Positions 32,497 to 42,036 of a stretch of DNA of 42,036 nucleotides are shown here, piece by piece (the stretch's first letter is position 1; every line of letters starts with the position of its first letter). The position numbers were made by a program, and so were the translations under genes. Origin of the DNA: Planctomycetota bacterium (lineage in GTDB: Bacteria > Planctomycetota > UBA1135 > GCA-002686595); contig VGZD01000021.1 of the NCBI GenBank assembly GCA_016872715.1, forward strand, positions 1 to 42,036, in the 5' to 3' direction. The notes beneath the pieces were generated by a model. The model did no database searches, was not told where the DNA came from, and saw only the letters and a program-made list of their open reading frames with translations.

Positions 32497-33742
32497 AGGC
32501 GAAGGCGATCAGCGGGTACTTGGCGCCGAGGACTTTTTCGGACTTGAGGTCGAAGCAGCGCTCGATCGCCGTCGCGTAGACGGAGCGGAAGTCGGTCGTG
32601 TGCACGAGATCGCCGTCGTCGAGCTTCTCGAGCGAGGGATGCACGCCATACCGGCCGCCCTTGATTCCGTGCCCGAAGGCGAACATCGGACCGGCGACGC
32701 CGTGGTCGGTGCCGCGCGCGCCGTTCTCGGCCACGCGTCGCCCGAACTCGGAGAACATCAACACGAGGGTGTTGCGTCCGGCCGCGCTGCGGCCGAGATC
32801 GTCGAGGAAGGGCCCGAGCGCGGCGTCGAGCGCGCGCATCAGTTGATCGTGCCGGTTGCGCTCGTCGGTGTGCGTGTCGAAGCCACCCATCTCGACGGAG
32901 ATCACGCGCGAGCCGATGCCGCCGTTCACGAGCGCCGCGACGTCCGCGAGCGACTGCGCGAGTGCATCGTTGGCCGGATACGCGATCGGAGTGCGATACG
33001 CGGCCACGGCGCGGCGCACTTGCTCGGACGAGGATTGCCCGTCGGCGAGCACGCGCCGCAAGAAGTCGAGGCTCGACTCGCCCGCGCGCTTCTTCGGCTG
33101 CTTCTCGTCGCGCTCGGGCTGCATGCCGCCGGCCTGCTCGTAGGCCTCCGTCTCGGACTCGCCACCGGCCCAGCGATAGGCGCGTGGATTGACGAAGCTC
33201 GCCGGAGGATGGCTCGTCGAGTGCAGCGCATAGGGCACATTGCCGCCGATGTGCACGACGAGGTTGGGGTTCTGCTGGTCTGGGAACGCGGCGTCGCACA
33301 AGCGACCGACCCAGCCATCGCCCGCGTCGCGACCGCGGATGTCGGCCGTGTGCCACACATCGTAGGAGCGGAAGTGCGAACGGATCGGCTCGGGATAGCC
33401 CACGCCCTCGACCAGCGCGACGCGGCCCGCGTCGTAGTGCTTGCGCACCTGCACGAGGGCGCCGTGAAAGCCGCGGTAGTCGTCGAGCGCGAGGATCTCG
33501 CTCTGTCGCAGGCCCAGCGTCGGGCGCGCGCGGCGGTACGCGTCGTCGCCGAAGGGCACAACCGTGTCGAGGCCGTCGTTGCCGCCGGAGAGCTGCAGCA
33601 GGACGAGCGTGCGGGCCTCGCCTGGCGCCGCGAGCGCGGGAGAGAGCTTCACCGAGCCGTGCGCGCGGGTGCACAGCACCGTCACGCCAGCGAGACCGGC
33701 GGCCGCGAGCAGGGTGCGACGATCGAGTTGGGAGCGCTGCAT
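32495..33742 (-). CDS. DUF1501 domain protein, Tat-exported
   Basis: This 415-residue DUF1501 protein has a twin-arginine leader (LDRRTLLAAAGLAG). The family block LQLSGGNDGLDTVVPFGDD follows the leader, with EMGGFDTHTDERNRHDQLM later and FSEFGRRVAENGARGTDHG near residue 330. The fold resembles sulfatase/alkaline phosphatase-like proteins, but the molecular function is unassigned. DUF1501 and DUF1800 genes are commonly adjacent; here DUF1800 lies 14 bases upstream. The ATG at 33742 gives the full leader. Confidence 0.93.
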   Translation of the reverse strand: MQRSQLDRRTLLAAAGLAGVTVLCTRAHGSVKLSPALAAPGEARTLVLLQLSGGNDGLDTVVPFGDDAYRRARPTLGLRQSEILALDDYRGFHGALVQVRKHYDAGRVALVEGVGYPEPIRSHFRSYDVWHTADIRGRDAGDGWVGRLCDAAFPDQQNPNLVVHIGGNVPYALHSTSHPPASFVNPRAYRWAGGESETEAYEQAGGMQPERDEKQPKKRAGESSLDFLRRVLADGQSSSEQVRRAVAAYRTPIAYPANDALAQSLADVAALVNGGIGSRVISVEMGGFDTHTDERNRHDQLMRALDAALGPFLDDLGRSAAGRNTLVLMFSEFGRRVAENGARGTDHGVAGPMFAFGHGIKGGRYGVHPSLEKLDDGDLVHTTDFRSVYATAIERCFDLKSEKVLGAKYPLIAFA

Positions 33743-33756
33743 GTGGGTGGCTCCGT

Positions 33757-35475
33757 TCAGCCGAGCTGCGCTTCGGGCAGCGAGAGGATCAGGTGCGCGA
33801 GACGACGAAGCACGTCTTCGCTCTTCACGCCCGCGGTGAGCAGGCGCCCATCTTCGAGGGACAGCGCGCCGCGCTCGGCGCGCAGGAACGCGAGCAGCGC
33901 GGCACGGCTCGGCTCGCTCAGCGGCACCGGCAGCAGCTCGTCCGCCAGCGTGTCGACGATCTGCATGTCGCCCGCGACCTTGGCGCGCTGCATGCGCGCC
34001 GTGAGATTGATGCGCGGGAAGTACATCGCGCTCGTCAGGCGCTGCAAGCCGCTCATCTCGGCCCCGAGATCCACCTTGCGCTTGCCGGCTCTCTTCGCGT
34101 CCCTCGCACGCGCGTCGGACGGCGGGTCGTCCGTCATTTCGCCGCCCTCCTGCATGTCCCCGCCCATCATCTCACCTTCCGGCTCGACCTCGAGCGGGTC
34201 CTCGCGCAGCACGTCCTCGAGCTTCACGACACCGATCAGCATCCCGGCCATGTTGCCGCGGCCGAGCAGCGTGGACGTCGTGATCCACGCCTCGCCGCCT
34301 TCCCAGCCCTTGACCGACGGCGGGTCGAACAGGCGCTGGCCGAGCTGGCCTGCGCCGAGCCACAGGATCTGCGGCGGCACCGAGATGCCGAGCCGCCGCG
34401 TGGCGCCGACGAGGTACTCGACCGGCGAGCTGATGCGCTCGGCGCGCACGGCGTCGCGATAGAAGCGCGGGTCGAGGAACAGCTTGGTGAGCAGGGGCTT
34501 GATCTCCCAGCGCTTGTCCACGAGGAAGCTGGCGTATTCCGCCAGCCGCGCCTCGTCGGGCTCGACGCCCTCGAAGTGCACGATCAACTTGCGCGCGACC
34601 CAGCGCGAGCACGCGGGTTGCGCCAGCAGCAGGTCGACGAAGCCAGCGGCATCGAAGCGCGCGGTCTGGCCGAGGATCGTCTTGACGCCCGCGTCGTGGT
34701 TGCGCGGCTGGAAGTAGCTGCCGGTCTTGTCGTCGGTGGTGCGCCAACCCGTCAGCGCTCGGGCGCCTTCCTTGATATCGGCCTCGGTGTAGTTGCCCTC
34801 GCCGAGCGTGAAGAGCTCCATCAGCTCGCGCGCGAGGTTCTCGTTGGGGCGATCCCTGCGGTTTTCGTTGTTGTCGAGGTACTCGAGCATCGCCGGATCG
34901 CGCACGATCGCGTGCACGAGTTCCGAGAAGTTCCCGAGCGCGTGGCGTCGGAACAGCTCGTTTTGCGCGATCATCGCGGCCGTGCGCTTCACGTCGCGAG
35001 TCGAGCTCGTGAAATAGCCGTGCCAGAAGATCACCATGCGCTCCTGCAGCGGGTGCTTGGCTTCGACCATCTGATCGAACCACCAGCCCGCGAAGCTCGT
35101 CAGCACGCGGCGTTCCTCCGCTCGGAAGCGATTCTGCTCCTTCTCGAATTCGTCGCGGTCCGCGAAGTCGCGCCGCGCGGGCATGGCCGGAATGTCGATG
35201 AAGAGCGGGTCGCTCGTGGGCGCGAAGCCCTCGAGCAGCTGTTTCACGAAGGCGACGGGTCGCTGGCGCTGCGCGTACTCGACCTCGGCCGGGCGCGCGC
35301 CGAAACCGGCGCGGTTGTAGAGATGCTCGACGTTGCGCGCGTTCCAGATGCGTTCGACGTCCGCCGAAGCATCGTCCGCGGAAGCATTTTCGCGCTTGGG
35401 CTCAGCCTGCGGCGCCACGGTCGGTGCGGGAACGGCGAGCGAGAGCAACGCGAGCAGGAACGGCGTGTTGAGCAT
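33757..35475 (-). CDS. DUF1800 domain protein
   Basis: This 572-residue protein starts with a short hydrophobic signal-like segment ending in APTVAPQ. The DUF1800 core includes HLYNRAGFGARPAEV, WHGYFTSSTRDVKR and ENLARELMELFTLGEGNYT. A highly acidic Met/Gly-rich insert around residues 425-450 (PEGEMMGGDMQEGGEMTDD) looks flexible and could bind metal. The function is unknown. The ATG at 35475 has GGAG 5 bases upstream. It is probably co-transcribed with DUF1501. Confidence 0.92.
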   Translation of the reverse strand: MLNTPFLLALLSLAVPAPTVAPQAEPKRENASADDASADVERIWNARNVEHLYNRAGFGARPAEVEYAQRQRPVAFVKQLLEGFAPTSDPLFIDIPAMPARRDFADRDEFEKEQNRFRAEERRVLTSFAGWWFDQMVEAKHPLQERMVIFWHGYFTSSTRDVKRTAAMIAQNELFRRHALGNFSELVHAIVRDPAMLEYLDNNENRRDRPNENLARELMELFTLGEGNYTEADIKEGARALTGWRTTDDKTGSYFQPRNHDAGVKTILGQTARFDAAGFVDLLLAQPACSRWVARKLIVHFEGVEPDEARLAEYASFLVDKRWEIKPLLTKLFLDPRFYRDAVRAERISSPVEYLVGATRRLGISVPPQILWLGAGQLGQRLFDPPSVKGWEGGEAWITTSTLLGRGNMAGMLIGVVKLEDVLREDPLEVEPEGEMMGGDMQEGGEMTDDPPSDARARDAKRAGKRKVDLGAEMSGLQRLTSAMYFPRINLTARMQRAKVAGDMQIVDTLADELLPVPLSEPSRAALLAFLRAERGALSLEDGRLLTAGVKSEDVLRRLAHLILSLPEAQLG

Positions 35476-35589
35476 GGCGACTCCGAATGGAACCCTGCGA
35501 CGGATGCGGAGTTCCGTCGGCGGTGCCCGTATCTTGCCCTACTGTGCGCCCGCGGGGCAGCACCCCCCCGCACGAACGTCGGCGTACGC

Positions 35590-38145
35590 TCAGCGGTAGA
35601 CGAAACGCAGTGCCTCCGTGAGCGAGGCGCCGCCACAGGCCGCCGGATCTCGGAACCAGCCCTGAACGTCCACGGTCTCCCCCGCGAGCCACGGGTTGCC
35701 GAGCGCAGCGGGGTGGGCGAGCTGGTACGCGCTCCAATCACTCACGATCGAACCCTCGCAGGTCCCCGCCGTGCCGCCTGTGTTGACGGTCGTCATGCGC
35801 TGCCGAGGACCTGCCACACACAGGAAGTTGGCGGCACCGCCGCACAAGCTCTGCTGGGCGGGCCCGCTCACGCCGTAGAACAACAGGCCGCTGCGCAGCG
35901 CGTCCACGCCGGCGACGGCGAGCAGACTCTGAGTGGCGTGCCCAACCGACGGGCTCGAAGCCAACGAGATTCGCGGAACGCAGCCCTGCGACGTGGCCCG
36001 CGTGGGCAGACAGAACTGCTGTGGCGTGATCACGCTCCACTTGCGAGCGAGATAACGTTCGACCAACGTGCGCTCGGAAGGCAGGAGCAAGCGGTCGTAG
36101 ACGATCAGCTCTGCGAGATCGCCGCTGAAGAAGCCGCGCAGGTCGTTGAGCGAAGCGTCGGCACCGATGCGGATGTTGAGGCTCGCTGAGTCCGAGGTCT
36201 GCCCCGGTGTCTGAAAGCCCGTCACAGCCGTCACGGGCTGGCCATCGCAACGCAGGCCCAGCCGCGCGTGGAAGAAGTCGAACTCGCCGGTCCATTGGGC
36301 CAGCGCTCCCAAGCTCGCGCCGCCGCCGTTGATGCGTTGGTAGGCGTCCGTATCGAGTCGCCGACCCGCGAGTCCCGCATCGCCCGTCCCGCCAAGTCCG
36401 GTTCCAAAGCCGTCGAAGAAGTTGAAGCCGACCCGCGTCGCGGCCGAGTTGGTTCCGGTGGAGGCCATGAACACGCGGAACGCCTGCTGGGCGCTCGGCT
36501 GCGTCGGACGCGCCACGGCGAACACGCTCGCGCCGGGGCTGTTGCGCAGCATGTCGAAGCTCGGTGCCGCGAGGTCGAGGAAGTCGTCCCCGTCGAAATG
36601 GACGAGCGTGAGTGCGCTGGCACCGACCGCTGCAAGCGCGGGGCGCGCGGCGGCGCTCGCCTGACTCGCATCGCCGAGCCCCGCGCTCGACTTGTCGACC
36701 CACGTCTGTCCGCCCATCCAATTGCCGCCGGCGACGAGGTCGCCATCGACATCGTTGCCGTCGAGCCACAGCACGTTGCCCGTGATCCGACGCGGATCGG
36801 TCAGCACCGCTTCGCTCGTGCGCGCGAAGAACAACAAGTACACGGTGCCGGTCTCTCCAGCGCCGCCGCCCGAGGCGAGGCACAGCGTCCCGTCGTTGGC
36901 GAGATCGCCCACCACGGCCAACGTACGCCCGAAACGACCCGAAATCGGCAGCGAAGAAAACGGCAGACCGCCGGTCGTCGCCCCGAGCCGCGCTTCGCTG
37001 CGCACCGTGCCATCGGAGTTGAGCAGCAGGAAGTAGAGCTCGCCTACGTTGAGCCCGCCTTCGTCGCGCTGGTTGGCGGACGTGATCAAGTCGGGCACAC
37101 CGTCGCCATCGAGATCGCCGGGCGCCGCCACGGCGTGCCCGAAGTGATCGACGGTCGCGAGCTGCAACTGCAGCCCGCCGATCCCGTGCCCGATCTTCTG
37201 CTTGGCCTTCACCGTCAGATTCGGATTCATGCGCAGGATCCACACCGCGCCACGCTCGCCATCCGACTGAAATGCTCCCACCGCCAAGTCGAGCATGCCG
37301 TCCCCATCGAGATCGCCGAGCGGAACGATGTCGCGACCTCCGAACTGATCGTTGTCGACGAGCCCCGCTCCAAATCCGCCGGACGTCGAGCTGATCTTGA
37401 CGTTCTGTCCCGCCAGACACATCCCGTTCGACGCGAGACGCAACAGGTAGATCGCGCCGCGATCCACGCCCCCGTCGTCGTTGTTCGCATCGGACACCGC
37501 GAGCGTCGGCACGCCGCCGAGCACGCCGAGAAAGCTCGACGCCTCCCCGAAGAAGTCCGTGTTCGCGAGGGCGTAGCCGAGGTTGCCCACATTGCGATCG
37601 ATGCGCTGGGCCGCCCTGACGCTGCCGTCGCGCCGAAGGAACAGCACGAAGATGCCGCCGCCATCGAGCTGTGCTCCCGATCGTCGAGCGCCGACCGCGA
37701 TGTCCTCCACGCCGTCGCCATCGAGGTCGCCGAGCGGCGACACGGAGTAACCGAAGAACTGTCCAGCGCCCAGCGTGATCCCCGCGGCGGCTAGACCGCC
37801 ACTCGTCGCGGAGATCTTCGCGACGGAGCGCACGGCGCCGTTCGGCTGCAGGAACAGAATGTAGACCGCTCCCGCGTCGATGCCGCCGTCGTCATCGGAG
37901 CGCGCGCCGACCACGAGATCCGTCACTCCGTCGAGGTCCAGATCGCCCAGCGGGTTGAAGTCGCGGCCAAAGCGATCGGCGGTGTCGAGCAGACCCGCCA
38001 TCGCAGGCTCGTTGCTGTCGATTTCGCGAAACCCGACCACGGTGGGCGCGGACTGCGCCCCCTGAACGGCGGCGGCGGCGGCGACGGCGGCGGGGGCAGC
38101 GGCGGCGGCGAGAGCGAGGACGAGCGCGGCGAATTGACGTTGCAT
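35590..38145 (-). CDS. Secreted FG-GAP repeat protein with LamG-like domain
   Basis: This 851-residue protein has a Sec signal peptide (MQRQFAALVLALAAAAAPA). About residues 50-440 contain six FG-GAP-like repeats; four have a clear PLGDLDGDG-type calcium loop and two are degenerate (third and sixth), as in integrin-like beta-propellers. About residues 440-700 look like a concanavalin/LamG-like domain (LWLDGNDVDGDLVAGG, VHFDGDDFLDLAAP, VERYLARKWSV). The final 130 residues are Cys-containing and Gly-rich, with no known name. It is probably a surface adhesin or polymer binder. The ATG at 38145 was chosen because it starts the signal peptide; the longer frame is Arg/Pro-rich. Confidence 0.9.
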   Translation of the reverse strand: MQRQFAALVLALAAAAAPAAVAAAAAVQGAQSAPTVVGFREIDSNEPAMAGLLDTADRFGRDFNPLGDLDLDGVTDLVVGARSDDDGGIDAGAVYILFLQPNGAVRSVAKISATSGGLAAAGITLGAGQFFGYSVSPLGDLDGDGVEDIAVGARRSGAQLDGGGIFVLFLRRDGSVRAAQRIDRNVGNLGYALANTDFFGEASSFLGVLGGVPTLAVSDANNDDGGVDRGAIYLLRLASNGMCLAGQNVKISSTSGGFGAGLVDNDQFGGRDIVPLGDLDGDGMLDLAVGAFQSDGERGAVWILRMNPNLTVKAKQKIGHGIGGLQLQLATVDHFGHAVAAPGDLDGDGVPDLITSANQRDEGGLNVGELYFLLLNSDGTVRSEARLGATTGGLPFSSLPISGRFGRTLAVVGDLANDGTLCLASGGGAGETGTVYLLFFARTSEAVLTDPRRITGNVLWLDGNDVDGDLVAGGNWMGGQTWVDKSSAGLGDASQASAAARPALAAVGASALTLVHFDGDDFLDLAAPSFDMLRNSPGASVFAVARPTQPSAQQAFRVFMASTGTNSAATRVGFNFFDGFGTGLGGTGDAGLAGRRLDTDAYQRINGGGASLGALAQWTGEFDFFHARLGLRCDGQPVTAVTGFQTPGQTSDSASLNIRIGADASLNDLRGFFSGDLAELIVYDRLLLPSERTLVERYLARKWSVITPQQFCLPTRATSQGCVPRISLASSPSVGHATQSLLAVAGVDALRSGLLFYGVSGPAQQSLCGGAANFLCVAGPRQRMTTVNTGGTAGTCEGSIVSDWSAYQLAHPAALGNPWLAGETVDVQGWFRDPAACGGASLTEALRFVYR

Positions 38146-38349
38146 GGGGCGGGGGCTCGGTTCGGGAGTGCGCGGGGGCTCGGTTCGGTGGTGCGTCCGC
38201 ACGAGGGCCCGACCGTCCCCAACCCCGCTCCGCGCGGGAGGTATCGGCCCGCACCGAAATTGCCCCACGCGGGCGACCTTGATGTCCGGCCGCGCATCGA
38301 CGAGCCCGCCGATCCACGTCGCCCCCCAGCGCCGCCAGCGCGGGACGGC
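38146..38349. other. Leader of the FG-GAP gene with a 17-bp direct repeat
   Basis: Two exact copies of gcgggggctcggttcgg lie at 38149-38165 and 38172-38188, spaced 23 bases, just upstream of the FG-GAP start. No ORF in this gap is convincing. The copies might be protein-binding sites in the promoter or leader. Confidence 0.45.
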
Positions 38350-39231
38350 CTAGCCCTGACCGCGCTTGGCCTTGCGTGCGACGCGCACGGGCAGGCGCAG
38401 CGCCTTGAACGACTCGATCTGCGCCTTGATCGCGATTTCCGTCGGCAAGCGCTCGGTCGAGCTCGCGCCGTAGAAGCCGTCGATGCCCTCGACGCGATCG
38501 ATGATGTACTGCGCGTCGTCGGGCATGGCGACGGGGCCGCCGTGGCACAGACAAATCACGTCGCGCCGCGTGCGCTTGGCCGCGGCGACGATGTCTTGGA
38601 TGAGGCCGACGCAACGTTCGAGCGTTTTCACCGACTTGGCGCCAATCGTGCCGCCGCTGGTGCAACCCATGTGCGCGACCACGATGTCGGCGCCCGCGGC
38701 CGTCATGTCGATCGCTTCCTGCGGGTGGAACGCGTAGGGCGTGGTGAGCATGTCCATCTCGTGCGCGAGGCGCACGCAGTCGACCTCGAGCCCGTAGCCC
38801 ATGCCCGTCTCTTCGAGCGTCGCGCGCAGCTCGCCTTCGATCAGTCCGACCGTGGGGAAGTTCTGGATCCCCGCGTAGCCGAGCTCGCGCAGCTCGCGCA
38901 AGAACAGCTTGGGCATCATGAACGGGTCGGTGCCGCACACGCCCGCGAGCACCGGCGTGTGCTTGACGACCGGCAGCACTTCGTACGCCATTTCCTTCAC
39001 GATCTGGTTGGCGTTGCCGTAGGGCATCAGCCCCGCCGTCGAGCCGCGCCCCGCCATGCGATAGCGGCCCGAGTTGTAGACGATGAGCAGGTCGATGCCG
39101 CCCGCTTCCTCGCTCTTGGCGGAGAGGCCGGTGCCGGCGCCGCCGCCGATGATCGGCTCGCCGCGCGCGATCTGGGCGCGGAAACGCGCGAGGATGCCCT
39201 TGCGGGTGTTGTCGTGGGAGACCTTGTTCAT
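38350..39231 (-). CDS. Phosphoenolpyruvate hydrolase-family TIM-barrel protein
   Basis: This 293-residue protein matches the PEP-hydrolase-like TIM barrel family (PF09370), with [20 protein letters not shown] near the N-terminus, [13 protein letters not shown], and [16 protein letters not shown] in the middle. [17 protein letters not shown] and [14 protein letters not shown] close the barrel. Known members are often joined to Tm-1-like proteins; no such partner is visible in this window. The enzymatic activity is not settled for the family. The ATG at 39231 overlaps the cytochrome/ThuA stop (ATGA), so the two are coupled. Confidence 0.88.
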   Translation of the reverse strand: MNKVSHDNTRKGILARFRAQIARGEPIIGGGAGTGLSAKSEEAGGIDLLIVYNSGRYRMAGRGSTAGLMPYGNANQIVKEMAYEVLPVVKHTPVLAGVCGTDPFMMPKLFLRELRELGYAGIQNFPTVGLIEGELRATLEETGMGYGLEVDCVRLAHEMDMLTTPYAFHPQEAIDMTAAGADIVVAHMGCTSGGTIGAKSVKTLERCVGLIQDIVAAAKRTRRDVICLCHGGPVAMPDDAQYIIDRVEGIDGFYGASSTERLPTEIAIKAQIESFKALRLPVRVARKAKRGQG

Positions 39232-42036
39232 CGTTCGAGAATCCAAGCGAGAGCGTTCTGGTAGATGCGCCCGAAAGCCGGGTGCTCGTGGGCGCGACCG
39301 TCGTGGCCCAGCGTACACGCGACCGTGCGGCCGTCGGCGCGCTCGACCGTCCACAGCACGGGGAATTCGTCGCCCGAGACGAGCGACGTGCCGATCGCGA
39401 GCACCTTCACCGGCGCGTCACTCGCGGCGCGCTCGATGCGGTAGAGCTCGTCGGTGATGCGGAAGGTCGCGGGCACGCCCTGCGTCAGCGGATGAGACGC
39501 GTCGATCACGCGCACCTCGAACTCCCCGAGCGCCTCGTGACTGCGCGATCCGCCGCCCACCAAGCGCGCGTTGTAGTCCCTCCACTCGGGCCAGTTGAAC
39601 CACGTCGAAGGATGCAGGAGCAGCAGGCCGCCGCCGCGCTCCACGTGGCTCGCGAGAGCGGCGCGGAACTCCGGTCCGTCGACCGACTGGTTCGTGCACA
39701 GGACGAGCGCCTTGGCGAGCTCGAGGCCGCGCAGCGTCTCGTTGAGCGAGGCCGTGTAGCGCACGCTCTCGAAGCCGCCCGCGCGCAGGAGCTCCAAGTC
39801 GAACGCCTCGAACCAGCGTGCGAAGTCGTGGCTCGAACCGCCGCCGAAGATGAGCGCATCCACGGCACTGGGCACGGCCACCGTTCGCTGCGGCGCGCCC
39901 GGCAGCTCCGCGGTCAGCGCGAGGAACGTCGGCGCGAGCTCGTTGTCGTAGCTCTCGAGCACGATGCGATCGACGGCGCGCGGGGTCGCGAGCTCCACGG
40001 CGAATCGCCGCACCTGACCCCAGCTGCCCGGGCCGAGCGCGCCGTCGACATGCTCCGAGCCCGGCACGTCGATGTGACCGATCCAATCGGCGAACTCGAC
40101 GCCGTTCCTCAGCACATGCTCCTCGCTCGTGCCATCGGCGAAGCGCCAGGTCCACTTCACGATCGGCTTGTGGTCCTTGATGAACGGATAGCCCCAGCCC
40201 GCGATGCCGCCGAGCACGTGTACGCGTTGCACGAGAGCGTTGACCTTCAACTCGACGCGCTGGGGCCTCGCCACCTTCGATTCCCAATCCGGCACGAGTC
40301 CGCCCTTGAGCACGAGCACGTTGCTGCCCGAGCTCGTGCGCGCTGGGTCGAGCAGCTCGAACGGCACGCCGTCGAACGCCGTGACGCCAAAACGCGCTGG
40401 AATCAGCGGGTTCGCATCGCGCACGGTGTCGTACATGCCGCGCAGCGAGTTCGAGCTCGCGACCGGCGCGAGGTCGAGCACGCGCCAGTGCGCGAAGTCG
40501 CCCGCGAGGTACGCGATCACGTCGCGCAGACCCTCGGCGCCGATCGACTCGAGGCCCGTCGGCATCGGCGAGCGACCGGTGTTGCGAATCGAGACCAATT
40601 CCTCGCGCGCGATGCTCTGGTCGCCGGACGTCGAGCGCAGCACGACCCCGTCCTCGGTGTCGCGCACGAGCACGCCCGAGAAGTTGCGCTCGTCGATGGT
40701 GGTGACGATCCACTCCGCATAGGCCGCTTCGACCGCGCGGTTGGGGTCGAGCAGGATCGGCAAGAGATCGCCCGCGCCATGCGCGCCGATCCCCGTGAGC
40801 TCAGGCCCCACCTTGCCGCCACTCCCGAAGGCCGTGTGGCAGTTGGCGCAGTTTTTCTCGAACACTTCCTTGCCGCGCACTCGATCTCCTCCGGGTCGAT
40901 CGACCTCGGGCAGGAGCAGCGCGATGAGGGCGTCGATGCCCGCGTTGCTCGCGCCGGCGAGTCGCTCGAAGGCCTTCATCGCGCGCTGCGACACGGTCGC
41001 GTCGGGGTGCGTGCGCAGGCGGTGGACCTTCTGCGGTCCGAGCTCGGCGGGGACGACGGCGAGAGACTCGACGCGCTCGAGCAGCGCGTGGGCCCAGCTC
41101 GCGCGCGCGAGCAGGCGCTCGAAGGCCAGCTCGCGTGCCTCGCTCGACAGGTTGCTGTAGCAATCCGCGATCAACGCCGCGGCCGCCACATCGTCGCTCG
41201 TCGCGAGCGCTTCGAGCACCGCACGCTGCTCGCGCGGCGCACGAGCGGGCTCGAGAAACCGCGCGGCGTGCGCGAGACACGTCGCGCGCGTGGCGTCGAA
41301 CCCCATCGCCAACTGCAGAGCTGCGACGCGCGCCTCGAACGGAGCGTGCTCGTCCGAGACGCGCTGCACGAGCCGCGTCCACGCCGCGTCGATCTCGCCC
41401 ATGCCGCGCGGATCGAGCTTCCACGTCGCCAGAAGGCGCAGGGCTGCCGACGCGATGCGCTCGTCGTCGTCTGTGAGCAAGCGGCGCAGGGCCGCGCTCG
41501 CGTTCCCATGCTCGCGCTCGCCGAGCGTCTTCGCGCCGCGCGCAAGCCCGTCGAGCACCGCCAGCCTCGTCTCGGGCGCGCCGCCGTCCGCGGCCGCGGC
41601 GAGCAGCGACGCCACCTGCGTGCTGTCGCGCGCCACGGCGGTCGGGATGGCGAGCGCGAGCATCTCGAGCGCCTTGGGATCCGGCTCGTCCAAGGCGGCC
41701 GCGGCGAAGCTCGCGCAATCGCGTCCGATCCAGCGCACCGCGAGCGAGCGCGCCCAAGCGTTGTCGAGCTCTCCGAGCGCCGCGACGAGCGCGCCCATCG
41801 CCGTACCGGCAAACTCCGGCGTCGCGCACTCGCCGAGCGCCGCTGCCGCGAGCAGCTTGGCCCGCTCGTCGCCCTGGCGAACGCACTCGAGCAACGCCGC
41901 GCGCGACTCGTCCGTCGCCAGCGCGGGAAACTCCATGAAGATCCGCGCCGCCGCTCGCGCGAGCTCGGGCTCGGTCGCGGGTGCGCGCAGGGCCCGCTCG
42001 AGCGCCGCATGCCCGTGGCCTGCGCGCGCGAGGCTC
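39228..42036 (-). CDS. PVC-type cytochrome c protein with C-terminal ThuA-like domain, partial
   Basis: The visible part, 935 residues, starts beyond the window; the frame is open to base 42036, with an internal Met at 41936. The first 330 residues are HEAT-like alpha repeats. A heme c motif CANCH lies at 40836-40850, in [17 protein letters not shown], with a likely axial Met in RSPMPTG. Next comes a beta-rich binding-like region ([20 protein letters not shown] to RFAVELATP) and a ThuA-like glutamine-amidotransferase-fold domain at the C-terminus ([36 protein letters not shown]). Such PVC-type proteins are usually periplasmic and linked to carbohydrate oxidation. The missing N-terminus may hold an NHL/dehydrogenase domain. 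Confidence 0.9.
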   Translation of the reverse strand, partial: SLARAGHGHAALERALRAPATEPELARAAARIFMEFPALATDESRAALLECVRQGDERAKLLAAAALGECATPEFAGTAMGALVAALGELDNAWARSLAVRWIGRDCASFAAAALDEPDPKALEMLALAIPTAVARDSTQVASLLAAAADGGAPETRLAVLDGLARGAKTLGEREHGNASAALRRLLTDDDERIASAALRLLATWKLDPRGMGEIDAAWTRLVQRVSDEHAPFEARVAALQLAMGFDATRATCLAHAARFLEPARAPREQRAVLEALATSDDVAAAALIADCYSNLSSEARELAFERLLARASWAHALLERVESLAVVPAELGPQKVHRLRTHPDATVSQRAMKAFERLAGASNAGIDALIALLLPEVDRPGGDRVRGKEVFEKNCANCHTAFGSGGKVGPELTGIGAHGAGDLLPILLDPNRAVEAAYAEWIVTTIDERNFSGVLVRDTEDGVVLRSTSGDQSIAREELVSIRNTGRSPMPTGLESIGAEGLRDVIAYLAGDFAHWRVLDLAPVASSNSLRGMYDTVRDANPLIPARFGVTAFDGVPFELLDPARTSSGSNVLVLKGGLVPDWESKVARPQRVELKVNALVQRVHVLGGIAGWGYPFIKDHKPIVKWTWRFADGTSEEHVLRNGVEFADWIGHIDVPGSEHVDGALGPGSWGQVRRFAVELATPRAVDRIVLESYDNELAPTFLALTAELPGAPQRTVAVPSAVDALIFGGGSSHDFARWFEAFDLELLRAGGFESVRYTASLNETLRGLELAKALVLCTNQSVDGPEFRAALASHVERGGGLLLLHPSTWFNWPEWRDYNARLVGGGSRSHEALGEFEVRVIDASHPLTQGVPATFRITDELYRIERAASDAPVKVLAIGTSLVSGDEFPVLWTVERADGRTVACTLGHDGRAHEHPAFGRIYQNALAWILER

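Noticed and set aside
41171-42010. Arg/Ser-rich minus-strand frame opposite the PVC protein's true frame
   Set aside because: It is an out-of-frame shadow of the HEAT-like region, which has clear domain structure downstream in its own frame.

Overview
This is a 42 kb, very GC-rich window. The gene content points to a Planctomycetota bacterium: paired DUF1501/DUF1800 proteins, a PVC-type cytochrome c protein ending in a ThuA-like domain, three formylglycine sulfatases, an FG-GAP surface protein and many uncoupled small operons. No rRNA, tRNA, insertion sequence, phage gene or CRISPR array was seen. The lineage is inferred from gene families, not from a marker phylogeny.

Layout. (1) 1-1114: an arylsulfatase truncated by the window edge. 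(2) 1215-12466, minus strand: a respiratory complex I operon in the order nuoA-B-C-D-H-I-J-K-L-M-N, with most junctions overlapping or a few bases apart. It has no nuoE, nuoF or nuoG, so it encodes the membrane arm and quinone module without the NADH-oxidising module. NuoL carries a large His-rich insertion built from two 15-bp tandem repeats. A 36-residue membrane ORF may follow nuoN. (3) 12757-17338: a small membrane protein, a COG0731-type radical SAM protein, an ABC ATPase, an opposing thioesterase/hydrolase pair, and a large polytopic protein that may be the ATPase's permease. (4) 17325-20113: two tandem paralogous sulfatases, then an RluA pseudouridine synthase and ribosomal protein bS21, separated by a perfect 17-bp hairpin. 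(5) 21965-31999: housekeeping and cell-surface genes: RecD2 helicase, a GT-C glycosyltransferase, RarA, a SpoU methyltransferase, RsgA, a DUF2752 protein, an unrecognised 170-residue protein, FolC and a Nudix protein. (6) 32041-42036, minus strand: a VOC protein, DUF1501, DUF1800, an FG-GAP/LamG-like secreted protein, a PEP-hydrolase-family TIM barrel, and the PVC cytochrome/ThuA protein, which runs off the right edge.

How the genes work together. The nuo operon should build a proton-pumping quinone reductase whose electron donor is not encoded here. RluA, bS21, RsgA and the SpoU enzyme all act on ribosomes or RNA; RecD2 and RarA act on DNA repair and stalled forks. The right end and the sulfatases fit the polymer-degrading, secretion-rich lifestyle of planctomycetes. 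The most unusual items are the His-rich NuoL, the missing NuoEFG, hairpins next to the start sites of nuoA and rpsU, and the translationally coupled cytochrome-ThuA/PEP-hydrolase pair.
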